Shown here piece by piece: positions 48,333-55,853 of a DNA stretch of 64,000 nt (positions are counted from its first letter, which is position 1; each line of letters begins with the position of its first letter). The notes beneath the pieces are model-generated. The model saw nothing but the letters and a program-made list of their open reading frames with translations, had not been told where the DNA came from and made no database searches. The position numbers and the translations under genes are program-made. The DNA is from Pseudomonadota bacterium (GTDB lineage Bacteria; Pseudomonadota; Gammaproteobacteria; JAKAQQ01): the NCBI GenBank assembly GCA_021810635.1, contig JAJZIH010000001.1, forward strand, positions 62,001-126,000, read 5' to 3'.

Positions 48333-48803
48333 TCAGTAATTCGGTACCAAACGCGCCTTACCGATGCTCGGCCAAGGCACCCGCAGAAGGATTCCCTCCG
48401 ACTCGATCTCGACGCCCTCCTCGCCAACGGACAGAAGCCGCCCCATCAGGCGGGCATGCCCTTCCCACAGCCCGTCGAAGCGCAGGCGGATCCGCTGTCC
48501 CTGCACCCGCTCGAAATCCCGCCGTCTCCGCAGCGGCCGGTCCGACCCGGGGGACGAAACCTCGAGACGGTAGGCATGTCGGATGGAATCGGTCACATCC
48601 AGAAGCCCGGCCACCGCGTGGCTGACCGTCTCGCAGTCGTCCAGTCCAACACCCGACCCATCCCCTTCCAGCCGGTCGATATAGAGCCGCAGAACTCCGC
48701 CCCGACGGGTAAGCGCAAGCTCGATTTCGAGGAGGTCATACCCCAGAGCCCGGACTTCCGGCTCAATCAGCTTGAGCAAGCTCTCATACTGGGCCTGAGC
48801 CAT
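48333..48803 (-). CDS. rimP: Ribosome maturation factor RimP
   Basis: RimP (156 residues) binds the 30S subunit during maturation. EPEVRALGYDLLEIELAL, VLRLYIDRLEG, CETVSHAVAGLLDV and [25 protein letters not shown] are the family core. It heads the operon; ATG 48803 is preceded by a GGGGGG-rich ribosome-binding site and by a leader with an intrinsic terminator (next entries). Confidence 0.96.
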   Translation of the reverse strand: MAQAQYESLLKLIEPEVRALGYDLLEIELALTRRGGVLRLYIDRLEGDGSGVGLDDCETVSHAVAGLLDVTDSIRHAYRLEVSSPGSDRPLRRRRDFERVQGQRIRLRFDGLWEGHARLMGRLLSVGEEGVEIESEGILLRVPWPSIGKARLVPNY

Positions 48804-48818
48804 GCCACCCCCCGTCCT

Positions 48819-48845
48819 CAAAAACAAAAGGGGCCAACGCCCCTT
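48819..48845 (-). terminator. Intrinsic terminator in the rimP leader (attenuator candidate)
   Basis: Minus-strand AAGGGGC-GTTG-GCCCCTT followed by TTGTTTTT. The seven-pair stem and U-tract lie only about 16 nt before the rimP ATG and downstream of the putative promoter, so they would stop transcription before the operon unless relieved. An attenuating rimP leader is a known gammaproteobacterial element; similarity to it here is by position and structure only. Confidence 0.8.
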
Positions 48846-48930
48846 CCTGATTCGCCTCGCGATGGGTTCCTTCCAGCTTTAAACGCCTGAGGCACCCCGC
48901 CGGCTGACGGGGCCTCACTCCATGGCCCTT

Positions 48931-48960
48931 ATTTTAAACAAATTCACGGGCTAAGTTCAA
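48931..48960 (-). promoter_or_regulatory. sigma70 promoter of the rimP-nusA-infB-pnp operon
   Basis: On the minus strand, -35 TTGAAC (48955-48960) and -10 TAAAAT (48931-48936), 18 bp apart. The predicted start is near 48924, giving a leader of about 120 nt that contains a GC hairpin (48889-48917, arms GAGG+CCCCG and CGGGG+CCTC with a 2-nt bulge) and then the terminator described above. Confidence 0.7.
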
Positions 48961-49083
48961 GAAAACGGGAGAATCGGATGGGTCAGCTTGAACTTCCGTC
49001 CGCCAGACCCATGATCTCTTCCAGTTCCAAAACCTGCTCGGAGGGGCCAGCAGCCATAGCGGATGCGACCCGGAACGACTGTA

Positions 49084-49146
49084 AATAACCCGCGACTGAA
49101 GTCGCAGGCTTTATTGTGAAGCGCAGGCATGGTTGCCCATACCTGC
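49084..49146 (+). mobile_element. Probable IS200/IS605-type element right-end remnant
   Basis: GCGACT-GA-AGTCGC (49092-49105) inside CCC...AGGC context, followed by CTTTATTGTGAAG, resembles the subterminal hairpin found downstream of tnpB in IS200/IS605 elements. A second hairpin follows at 49123-49146 (GCAGGCATGG / CCATACCTGC). The preceding reading frame ends SGCDPERL-stop at 49084, which may be the tail of a tnpB. No transposase gene remains. This is recognition from memory of such ends, not an alignment. Confidence 0.4.
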
Positions 49147-49479
49147 ACTTCCAACATCAGGCATATTTACAGCCGCCCTTGGGAGCGGGGGGCGCCGCCA
49201 ATCCGGGCCAGGTTCCAACTTGTGTTCAAGTCGCCGTGCGCCCGGCCGCGGCCTGGCTTTGATTCAGTCCCGCCGGATGGGTGCCGTCTATCTCGTATCC
49301 CCCCCGTGGGGCTCCGGGAAAGCTACGGGTCGGGTGTCATCAGTGCTCCTTCGACCGGCCGGTCGGAAAAACTGTGCTGCAACCGCAGCTTGCCCGCTTG
49401 GCTCGTCAGCAAAATCGCAATTCAGAATCGAACCCACCTATGGGTGTCCCCCCCCTCCTTGATCCCCCCCTCCTCCTCC
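49147..49479. other. Non-coding segment with C-tracts at the left edge of the accessory island
   Basis: About 330 bp without a convincing gene; open frames exist in all directions but carry no recognisable domain or ribosome-binding site. It contains runs of nine and seven C near 49449-49470. Confidence 0.5.
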
Positions 49480-49509
49480 TTGACAAAATTCTGGTAACAG
49501 GGGTAGGGT
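49480..49509 (+). promoter_or_regulatory. Putative promoter of the exported-protein gene at 49581
   Basis: A perfect -35 TTGACA (49480-49485) with a weak -10 TAGGGT (49504-49509) at 18 bp. About 70 bp upstream of the ATG, which has a GGAGGA ribosome-binding site. Confidence 0.4.
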
Positions 49510-49580
49510 TGGGAAAGACCTCGAGGCAGGTGCCTTGAGTTCTCTATGCGTTGTCGGATTCAACAGGAGGAACGACAAAA

Positions 49581-50442
49581 ATGAAGCACGTCACTTTCTC
49601 ACTATCCCTAATCCTTCGGTCTGACTCTGGCGGTCTGGCCGACCACTCCGGTCCGGGCCGCTACCAATAATTTCGCCGAGTACTTGTGTACAAGCTGTAC
49701 AACGGTCGGCGCATTTGAAAATTATGCACAAGAGCACATACCGTCAGGTGCATACTTTACGAACAGTGCGGGTACTCCATCAATGGAGGTTTTATTCAAT
49801 ATTTTCAATCCAGATGACTCGCTGGGTGCGGCTGTATCGGCTCATGGAAAGTGCTTTTCGACTGCCGATGGTGCACCCTGTCAATGGACCTACACTTGGA
49901 GCATGAACACTGCCACGACAGGTCAACTGCAGCAATTTTACACGGAGCAGGCTCCTCCCCTTGTCACTGATATACCATCAAGCGTTGCCACGACCTTTAC
50001 CGGAACCTCTCAAGCTGCCGTAGTCAGCGCTTGGCTCGATCAGGAGAGCTCAGGAGTATCGGTTCCGCTGGGGACCGTTGTCGTCACCATCTTCCCGGAT
50101 GGTTCAAATGCGGACTACTCAGTCACGGCGACAAATCCGACGACATATAGCTTCGTATCGGGTAGCGGGCATGATTCCGAGGGTGCGCCGGAGAGCGACA
50201 GCGGAGCGGTCTTGACTGCTACTCTTTACACCCAGCTTACATCTCCATTGACGTTTGGGCTCAAAAACGACTTGCCCATAATTCAGCGTGATGAGAAGGT
50301 CGAAGAGGTCACGATTGGTCCAAAGAAAATTAATTATCACGGAGCTGATATTCAAGCACTCTGTGTCGGAGGATCCGGGGGTGTGTGTAGTGGGACATTT
50401 GGCCTCGGCGATTGGCAGTTTCTTCTAGCGACATTGGGCTAA
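49581..50442 (+). CDS. Exported protein with a one-base frameshift in its signal peptide
   Basis: An AGGAGGA ribosome-binding site at 49566-49573 precedes ATG 49581, which reads MKHVTFSLSLILR and then leaves frame. Skipping the single T at 49620 gives LTLAVWPTTPVRA directly in frame, a complete signal peptide with an ARA-type cleavage site, and then a 260-residue mature part (NNFAEYLCTSCTTVGAFENYA...). The mature part has CTSC near its start, further Cys, and beta-rich Ser/Thr sequence; I recognise no family. The body is intact and AT-richer than the surrounding genes. In the present sequence only a TTG start at 49684 would read the body without a signal. Sequencing error, pseudogene or phase-variable switch are all possible. 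Confidence 0.65.
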
Positions 50443-50591
50443 GCCGGTATAGAGCCGATGAGAAGGTGCGGCGATGTCAACCTTCTGCAGTCTTCACAGT
50501 GAAGTAGGTTATGCACACGGCAGATCAGTTCGGCGTGAAGACGAGCGGGTTGACATCACTGCCGTTTTTGTGCTGTTGATTGTTGTATGTC

Positions 50592-50610
50592 ATTCCCACA
50601 GGGTGGGAAT
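50592..50610 (+). repeat. Short inverted repeat before the TonB-like gene
   Basis: ATTCCCAC-AGG-GTGGGAAT: eight-pair perfect dyad, 36 bp before ATG 50646. It could be an operator. No T-run, so an intrinsic terminator for the previous gene is less likely. Confidence 0.4.
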
Positions 50611-50645
50611 CATGGGTTGAACGGACTGGGGTATTCTAAGCATCC

Positions 50646-51635
50646 ATGGACCTTGCGAACACAAGGCGCACTGCAACCACGACCACGGGCTGTGCCGTGG
50701 GAGACCGTCACCTTCCCTTTTTGGAGAGGCTTTCCAGTCTCGCTCTGGCAGTATTAGCAGAAGTTCTTCTTGGATTCGTGATCTGGATCTGGCTGGGCAC
50801 CATCAGCACACCAGCAATCAAGATTTCGCATCAACTTTTGGCATCTGTACATTTCGTGTCTGAAAAGCAGATTCCATCGGCCGGGAGAGTCACCCAACAG
50901 ACGGAGCAGAATCGATTCAAAGCGGTAAAACGTTTCCATCTCCCAGAAGTGCGCTTGCCGTCCACGGATGCGCTCATGGGTGTGCTTGGACAAATACCCA
51001 GACCCAGTATTTCTGGCATCTTGCAGCAACTCCCGCCGGTTCTTAGAGGAGCCTGGAAAGGATCTGCCGGGCAAGCCCTGTGGGTTGACGTTCCGGTACC
51101 CGGGGCCGGCGGCTTGCCGGCCAGCCCATTCAGCGTCACCCAGCTTCACTATGACTGTGGGAGAACTTTTACGACTGGCCACTCCGGGTCTGTCTGGGTA
51201 GAAGGTCGCGTCAACCGGCAGGGGCACGTGACTTCCAGCCTGATCCTGCGCTATTCCACGAACCAGGCTCCCGCGGTTGAGACTGCCCGCATGGTTCGCA
51301 AGTGGCGTTTTGCGCCACTCAAGCTTGATGATCATTTAACCTGGTTTCGGATTGTTGTGGATATTTTATGGGGATGGCACCCTCACCAATCACTGGGGCG
51401 ACGTCACTCGCTTTACACCGGGAACCGGATCACGCGCTGTCGGCCAATGCAGTATTTTCCCCATGCGTGGTTCAACGGCGTCATGCCACAGTGGCTTCTG
51501 TACCGGCTGCGTGGACACCATCCCTTGGCGATCATGCTGGCGACCGGCCGCAATCCGATTCCGGGTGTCGCGCGGGCTGTCCGGCTCGTGCTTTTGCGGC
51601 TTCAGGGCAGACTGCGTGAAGGATCCAAGCCATGA
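50646..51635 (+). CDS. TonB-like protein with a C-terminal extension
   Basis: A 329-residue inner-membrane protein. Residues about 28-52 form one membrane helix (LSSLALAVLAEVLLGFVIWIWL). A periplasmic linker follows, then a TonB C-terminal-like domain at about 160-245: GSVWVEGRVNRQGHVTSSLIL and ETARMVRKWRFAPLKLDD match the V.F.I...G.V / A...VR.WRF.P pattern. After this a further 80 residues, rich in Trp, His and Arg, have no counterpart in TonB, so the 3' part may be frameshifted or fused. Its stop overlaps the next ATG. TonB proteins transfer force from ExbB/ExbD to outer-membrane transporters; the partner here is unknown. Confidence 0.6.
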   Translation: MDLANTRRTATTTTGCAVGDRHLPFLERLSSLALAVLAEVLLGFVIWIWLGTISTPAIKISHQLLASVHFVSEKQIPSAGRVTQQTEQNRFKAVKRFHLPEVRLPSTDALMGVLGQIPRPSISGILQQLPPVLRGAWKGSAGQALWVDVPVPGAGGLPASPFSVTQLHYDCGRTFTTGHSGSVWVEGRVNRQGHVTSSLILRYSTNQAPAVETARMVRKWRFAPLKLDDHLTWFRIVVDILWGWHPHQSLGRRHSLYTGNRITRCRPMQYFPHAWFNGVMPQWLLYRLRGHHPLAIMLATGRNPIPGVARAVRLVLLRLQGRLREGSKP

Positions 51636-52030
51636 TTAACCATTGGGTCTCGCGGAAGGTTCCGGCAATCGGTGCAGCCCTGATGATAGCCTTCGGGATT
51701 GCCGGCTGCGCGGTCTCGCCGGTTATCGTCGGGCCCCTGCATCCCCCGATTCGACCCAGGCAAGTCATGGTTTTTGAGCCGCCGTTTGTTCCCAAGCATT
51801 ACACGGTCGTGGCCAAGCTTGATGCAACGGGGTATGGGGGCTGCAGTTCGCGTGGTGTTGATCGGCTGATCCTCGCGAATCTCCGCAAACAAGCAGCCCG
51901 GTTGGGGGCCAACGGAATTCTCATGGTCTCCATAGGCAAAAAAACACAATCGGAATCAATCGCTCTCGGCGGGTGTGCGGGTGATCCCTTGGCCAAGGCC
52001 GAGGCGATTTATGTTCCTCGATATCAGTAA
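51632..52030 (+). CDS. Small lipoprotein
   Basis: A 132-residue protein with a lipoprotein signal ending FGIAGC (lipobox I-A-G-C, about residues 23-26). The mature part contains a region CSSRGVDRLILANLRKQAARLGANGILMVS, an (A)xxLGANg pattern also found in heavy-metal-binding YbjQ/RcsF-like lipoproteins, but I would not assign it. ATG overlaps the TonB-like stop (ATGA), so translation is coupled and the two probably act together at the envelope. Confidence 0.7.
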   Translation: MINHWVSRKVPAIGAALMIAFGIAGCAVSPVIVGPLHPPIRPRQVMVFEPPFVPKHYTVVAKLDATGYGGCSSRGVDRLILANLRKQAARLGANGILMVSIGKKTQSESIALGGCAGDPLAKAEAIYVPRYQ

Positions 52031-52176
52031 GAGTGACTGGCCCCAGTTTCCCGGAATGACAATCATCGGCCACTCGTAGGACTTTGCGGATCAACGGAAG
52101 CTCGGCGTTACCTCCTTGGGGGGTAACTACTCACGCGGGAATTGTCCCGAACTCAGATGCAGGTTAGAGCCGGTGG

Positions 52177-52638
52177 TCATGTGGATTGTGCCACTGTCTG
52201 AACTGGGTTACCAGTCGCTGTCGCTCGAAGCGGGGCAATCGGCGGCTTGATCTGCGCCTGGCCGCGAATACGGCGGAACGATTTTTCGCCCCCCAGGAAG
52301 CCCATAGCTGTCCAGCGCATGGCCATGTGCGCGTCTTGGTAACGAGTCACCTGCCCACTGACACGAAGCACCACCGAATTGGGACTCTCAATCCAGTTGG
52401 TGGTCGCCAGGGTGAAGGCCAGATCACCGGCAAGACCCAGCTCAGTGAGGGTGAACCTCTCCCCAATGTCTTCCAGAACACTGGCGGCTGCGTCCGGGTA
52501 TTGCGCGCTCAAGTCGCGAGCCAGCGCCTTGAGCGGGTTACGGCCTCGCTGCGCGTCAAGCTTGAATGCACGGCTCATGAGCCGGCGCACCTGATCGCGC
52601 CGTTCCCTGGGCAGCCGATCGACGACCTGCCTGATCTC
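52177..52638 (-). pseudogene. IS256 (mutator) family transposase, C-terminal fragment
   Basis: A fragment of about 153 codons covering the last third of an IS256-type transposase. VVDRLPRERRDQVRRLMSRAF, YPDAAASVLEDIGERFTLTELGL, TTNWIESPNSVVLR and MAMRWTAMGFLGGEKSFRRIRG align with the end of the family. A stop (52639-52641) lies immediately upstream in this frame and no N-terminal part or catalytic DDE region is present, so it cannot be active. Confidence 0.85.
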
Positions 52639-52714
52639 TCAAAATCGAACCGGGCGCTTCTGTGTCCGGTGGACCGAGAATCGATCGCTGAGAAAGCACG
52701 AAGGAGATTGTTCC

Positions 52715-52913
52715 ATGAACAAGAGACGCAAATTCAGGGGCTATCTTTATCTTTTGCCCGTTCCTGCTGCCGCTACTGTTTGGGGCAACCATCGCAGGGA
52801 TTGGACCCATCACCCTGGGGCAGCCCATCGGTGGCGCACCTTGCTCGATCACTGGGAAGCAGATTGGTGGTTGTGTTTGTTCGGGGGGCGTTTGGGTCTG
52901 CTACGCCGAGTAG
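52715..52913 (+). pseudogene. Small Cys-rich exported peptide, signal peptide split by one base
   Basis: A strong AAGGAG ribosome-binding site precedes ATG 52715, reading MNKRRKFR and then drifting out of frame at a run of four G (52737-52740). With three G the frame continues AIFIFCPFLLPLLFGATIAG, a hydrophobic signal, and ends at TAG 52911-52913 after a mature part with four Cys (APCSITGKQIGGCVCSG, VCYAE). The product would be 65 residues. Without the shift the frame gives a 108-residue, non-family protein ending at 53041. Confidence 0.4.
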
Positions 52914-53075
52914 GCGCGTGGCAAAAGAACCCACCCTGGAACCGGGGTACCCGTACGTCACAGTCCCGAAGATCTGCGTCTGGAAGCGTGGCGTACGGGT
53001 TTTTCGGATTTGACCGTCCCCGAAACGTAGTGTTAGCCTAGCCATGCGATTGGAGGCAGCGTGGAGGGAAAAGCC

Positions 53076-53783
53076 ATGGCAGACCGGAAACGAGTCGGAT
53101 ATGGACCGGGTGGAGACTGGAAGCTCCGGAAGGAAGTCGTCGTCGTGATGCTGTGCCTGATGGCGGCCGGATTCCCGGAACAGGTCTGGGGTCGTTCAGC
53201 CTCGTCGGGCCCCGCCCTACGGAAATCCGCCTCCGAGCAGCCCGGAGTCGCGGAGTTCCCAAAGTGGCGGACGACCAAACTCGGCCGGATTCTGGTCGTG
53301 GGGCACCGGATCCGGATCCCGCGGCCCGTGGTCTTCGAGATCATCAAGGCGGCCTTGAACCGCACCTGGTCCACCTCGGCCCGGGACCGCAACCAGATCG
53401 TCTGCCAGTTTCACTATCCCGTGGGCTCCCACATCCAGGACCAGGCCGTTCTTTTTTGCCAGACCAACAACGAACACTTCCAATTCCAGGAAAGGCATTT
53501 CTTCGTGAACGTACCCCGTCGGCCTGGGGTGCCGCCTACGCTTCGGGGACCCATTGGATTTCAGGAGTTCCAGACCGACCAGATGCATCTCGTGGATCCG
53601 AGCCGTCTGCGGCGGCTTTTAGCGAAGTTGCCGAAGGCGAATGGCCGGTATGAGTTCGAGGTCACGAAGCATGGCCATCTGGAGTCGGAATGGTTCATGA
53701 ACCGGGGCCGGCTGGTCAAGGTCATCGATTTCATGAAGACCCCGAAGGCCGGGGGGATACACCGGCCGCAGCCAGGCAAATAG
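53076..53783 (+). CDS. Exported hypothetical protein
   Basis: A 235-residue protein with a hydrophobic segment (VVVVMLCLMAAGFPEQVWG, about residues 25-43) that looks like a signal peptide or anchor. The mature part begins with Ser/Ala-rich sequence and then a conserved-looking body including VGHRIRIPRPVVFEIIKAAL, DRNQIVCQFHYPVGSHIQDQAVLFC (two Cys) and LVDPSRLRRLLAKLPKANGRYEF. No domain recognised. GGAGGGA before ATG 53076 supports the start; an in-frame GTG at 53061 is an alternative. Confidence 0.6.
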   Translation: MADRKRVGYGPGGDWKLRKEVVVVMLCLMAAGFPEQVWGRSASSGPALRKSASEQPGVAEFPKWRTTKLGRILVVGHRIRIPRPVVFEIIKAALNRTWSTSARDRNQIVCQFHYPVGSHIQDQAVLFCQTNNEHFQFQERHFFVNVPRRPGVPPTLRGPIGFQEFQTDQMHLVDPSRLRRLLAKLPKANGRYEFEVTKHGHLESEWFMNRGRLVKVIDFMKTPKAGGIHRPQPGK

Positions 53784-54344
53784 GATCGGGCAAGGCCCAC
53801 AACCGGAGCCGGTCACTGACCGGGCCGTGAAAATCGCCCCTGGTCGCGTCCTGTCAAGGGGTGTAATTTTGTCATTGGGGTTCCGGTCCGGTTGCTCCTC
53901 AGTTACGCCACCGCCTGGGGCTTGAGCTCAAGGCCTGGACAGGGCCACCTCGATCAAGGTCTCCAAGGTCAGGTCGCGCGGGCTGGATCCAGTCACGCTG
54001 CCGTCTCAGGTCATCGTTGTCACGACCCCGCAGACAAGGCAGCCTTGGTGGCCCCGAATGGGCTGGGCTGGCGACTTCACTGCTTGACTGCATGACTTCG
54101 CTGGAGGATCTGGTCCGCAAGGTCGGTGTCGGGCCGGGTCAACCTTGATGCGCTGGCCCTGCAGTACCGCGAGGACTGGCTGCCCAGCCTCAAGACCAAG
54201 ATCAAGTTTGGAATCATCCCGTGAGAGTCGTCTGACGCTGAGGGCGAGTCTGATAACGGGAGAACGGCCACTCGGCAATTGCCAACAGACCCACTACCGG
54301 CGGATCCGGGTCCCCGGACCCAAGGTTCTCACCGGCTTCCTCCC
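53784..54344. other. Non-coding debris between the island and nadB
   Basis: About 560 bp with no convincing gene. Both strands contain short GC-rich frames; a stretch on the plus strand (about 54145-54226) reads DALALQYREDWLPSLKTKIKFG-like, possibly the end of a lost gene or insertion sequence. I could not identify it. Confidence 0.4.
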
Positions 54345-55853
54345 CTAAACGGGAGTGGGGGCCGCCGGCAAAAATGCCTGGGAACGATCCTGTCTCAGAT
54401 GGCGGGCCCACGAAGCTTGGGTTTCGGGCCGATCGCTCCGGTAGTGGGCCCCCCGGCTCTCTTCACGCCACAACGCAGCCCGGATCCACAGCCAGGCCAG
54501 ATGGGCCTCCGCCCCGCCTGCCGAACCGCCCGCCGCCACCCCCACCTGGTCCAGTCCGCGCTCCAGAGACTCCCGGTCCCGGACCACTCCCAAGCACCGG
54601 CTCAGGATCGCGGGCAATCCGCCCCAGTGGGGTTCGCACCCCGTTCCAGGCGGGGCTTTCCCTCTGGGCGGCAGGAAAGGTCCGGAGGCCCGGATGGAGC
54701 CGGCCGCCGCACGGGCGCAAACCACCGCCTCGAGCAGTGAGTTGCTGGCCAAGCGGTTGGCTCCGTGCAGGCCGGTCGAGGCAACCTCCCCTACTGCCCA
54801 GAGCCCGGGCAGGCTGCTCCGGCCGTCCCCATCGACCGCAATTCCGCCCATGTGGTAGTGGACGGCCGGGGTGACGGGCAAGAGATCCACGGCGGGATCC
54901 AGGCCGTAGCTGCGGCAGATCGCATGGATCTTGGGAAAACGTTCGGCAAAAAACTGGCCCGGCCGTCTGCGCGCATCAAGGAAGACCTGATGCCCGGCCT
55001 CCCGGTGCTGCCAGATTGCGTGCGCCACCCGGTCGCGCGAAGCCAGTTCGGCGCCGGGCAGGCCGGCCGCAAAGCGCTCACCCCGCTCGTCCACGAGGCA
55101 GGCTCCCTCCCCCCGCACAGCTTCACTGATAAGCGGGAGTGGTTGTCGGCCGATCGCGAGGGCGGTTGGATGGTACTGGATGAACTCGAGATCAACCAGT
55201 TCGGCGCCGGCCGCGAGAGCCAAAACCAGACCCTGTCCGCGGGCGGTGACCGGATTGGTCGTCTGTTCGAACAACCCCCCCACTCCACCCGTGGCCAGCA
55301 CGATGGCCCGGGCAGGGAAACGTACGCGTTTTTCGCCGATCCGGCAGTCCACGCCGCAGAGCCCGATCTCATCCTCCACGAGGCCGATCGCCTCGGCGCC
55401 CTCGATCCATTCGATCGCCGGTTCCGCGAGGACCCGGCTGACCAGGGTTTCCATGATGGTCTGCCCGGTCGCGTCGCCCCGGGCGTGGACGATCCGGCGC
55501 CGGCCATGGCCGCCCTCGAGACCGAGGGCCAGTCGCCCCCCGGCATCGCGGTCAAACGGTACGCCCCAGGCCGCAAGCTGCTCCACCGCCCACGGCGCTT
55601 CGGCCGTGATCCGGTGGACCACTGCCGGATCACACAATCCTCCACCCACGGCAATCGTATCCTCGGCATGACGGGTGGGGGCGTCGTCCGGGCCCACGGC
55701 AGCTGCAATCCCACCCTGTGCCCACAGGCTGGATCCCTCGGCTCCGAGAGGTGTCCGCACCAGAAGGCGCACGGGAAGGGGGGCCAGGCACAGGGCCGTG
55801 GTGAGTCCGGCGATCCCCCCCCCGACAATGGTCGGTTTGGGTTCCCGGCTCAA
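54345..55853 (-). CDS. nadB: L-aspartate oxidase
   Basis: NadB (502 residues), the FAD flavoprotein that oxidises aspartate to iminoaspartate for NAD synthesis. The FAD motif is TIVGGGIAGLTTALCL; SSLWAQGGIAAAVGPDDAP, HARGDATGQTIMETL, QYHPTAL and YHMGGIAVDGDGRSSLPGLWAVGEVASTGLHGANRLASNSLLE are family hallmarks. I chose TTG 55853, whose TTGA overlaps the nadA stop and gives a normal start; a much longer frame upstream lies inside nadA. Confidence 0.94.
   Translation of the reverse strand: MSREPKPTIVGGGIAGLTTALCLAPLPVRLLVRTPLGAEGSSLWAQGGIAAAVGPDDAPTRHAEDTIAVGGGLCDPAVVHRITAEAPWAVEQLAAWGVPFDRDAGGRLALGLEGGHGRRRIVHARGDATGQTIMETLVSRVLAEPAIEWIEGAEAIGLVEDEIGLCGVDCRIGEKRVRFPARAIVLATGGVGGLFEQTTNPVTARGQGLVLALAAGAELVDLEFIQYHPTALAIGRQPLPLISEAVRGEGACLVDERGERFAAGLPGAELASRDRVAHAIWQHREAGHQVFLDARRRPGQFFAERFPKIHAICRSYGLDPAVDLLPVTPAVHYHMGGIAVDGDGRSSLPGLWAVGEVASTGLHGANRLASNSLLEAVVCARAAAGSIRASGPFLPPRGKAPPGTGCEPHWGGLPAILSRCLGVVRDRESLERGLDQVGVAAGGSAGGAEAHLAWLWIRAALWREESRGAHYRSDRPETQASWARHLRQDRSQAFLPAAPTPV

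Noticed and set aside
46625-48625. 666-codon plus-strand frame opposite infB/nusA
   Set aside because: Antisense shadow of nusA and infB, whose motifs are unmistakable.
48850-49080. tRNA gene upstream of rimP (as metY in E. coli)
   Set aside because: No T-loop or acceptor pairing was seen on either strand.
49129-49497. 122-codon frame in the C-tract region
   Set aside because: No ribosome-binding site or domain, and the translation looks like random GC-rich sequence.
52186-53013. 275-codon plus-strand frame across the IS256 fragment
   Set aside because: Begins antisense to the transposase fragment and has no start signal; the peptide frame with a ribosome-binding site is preferred.
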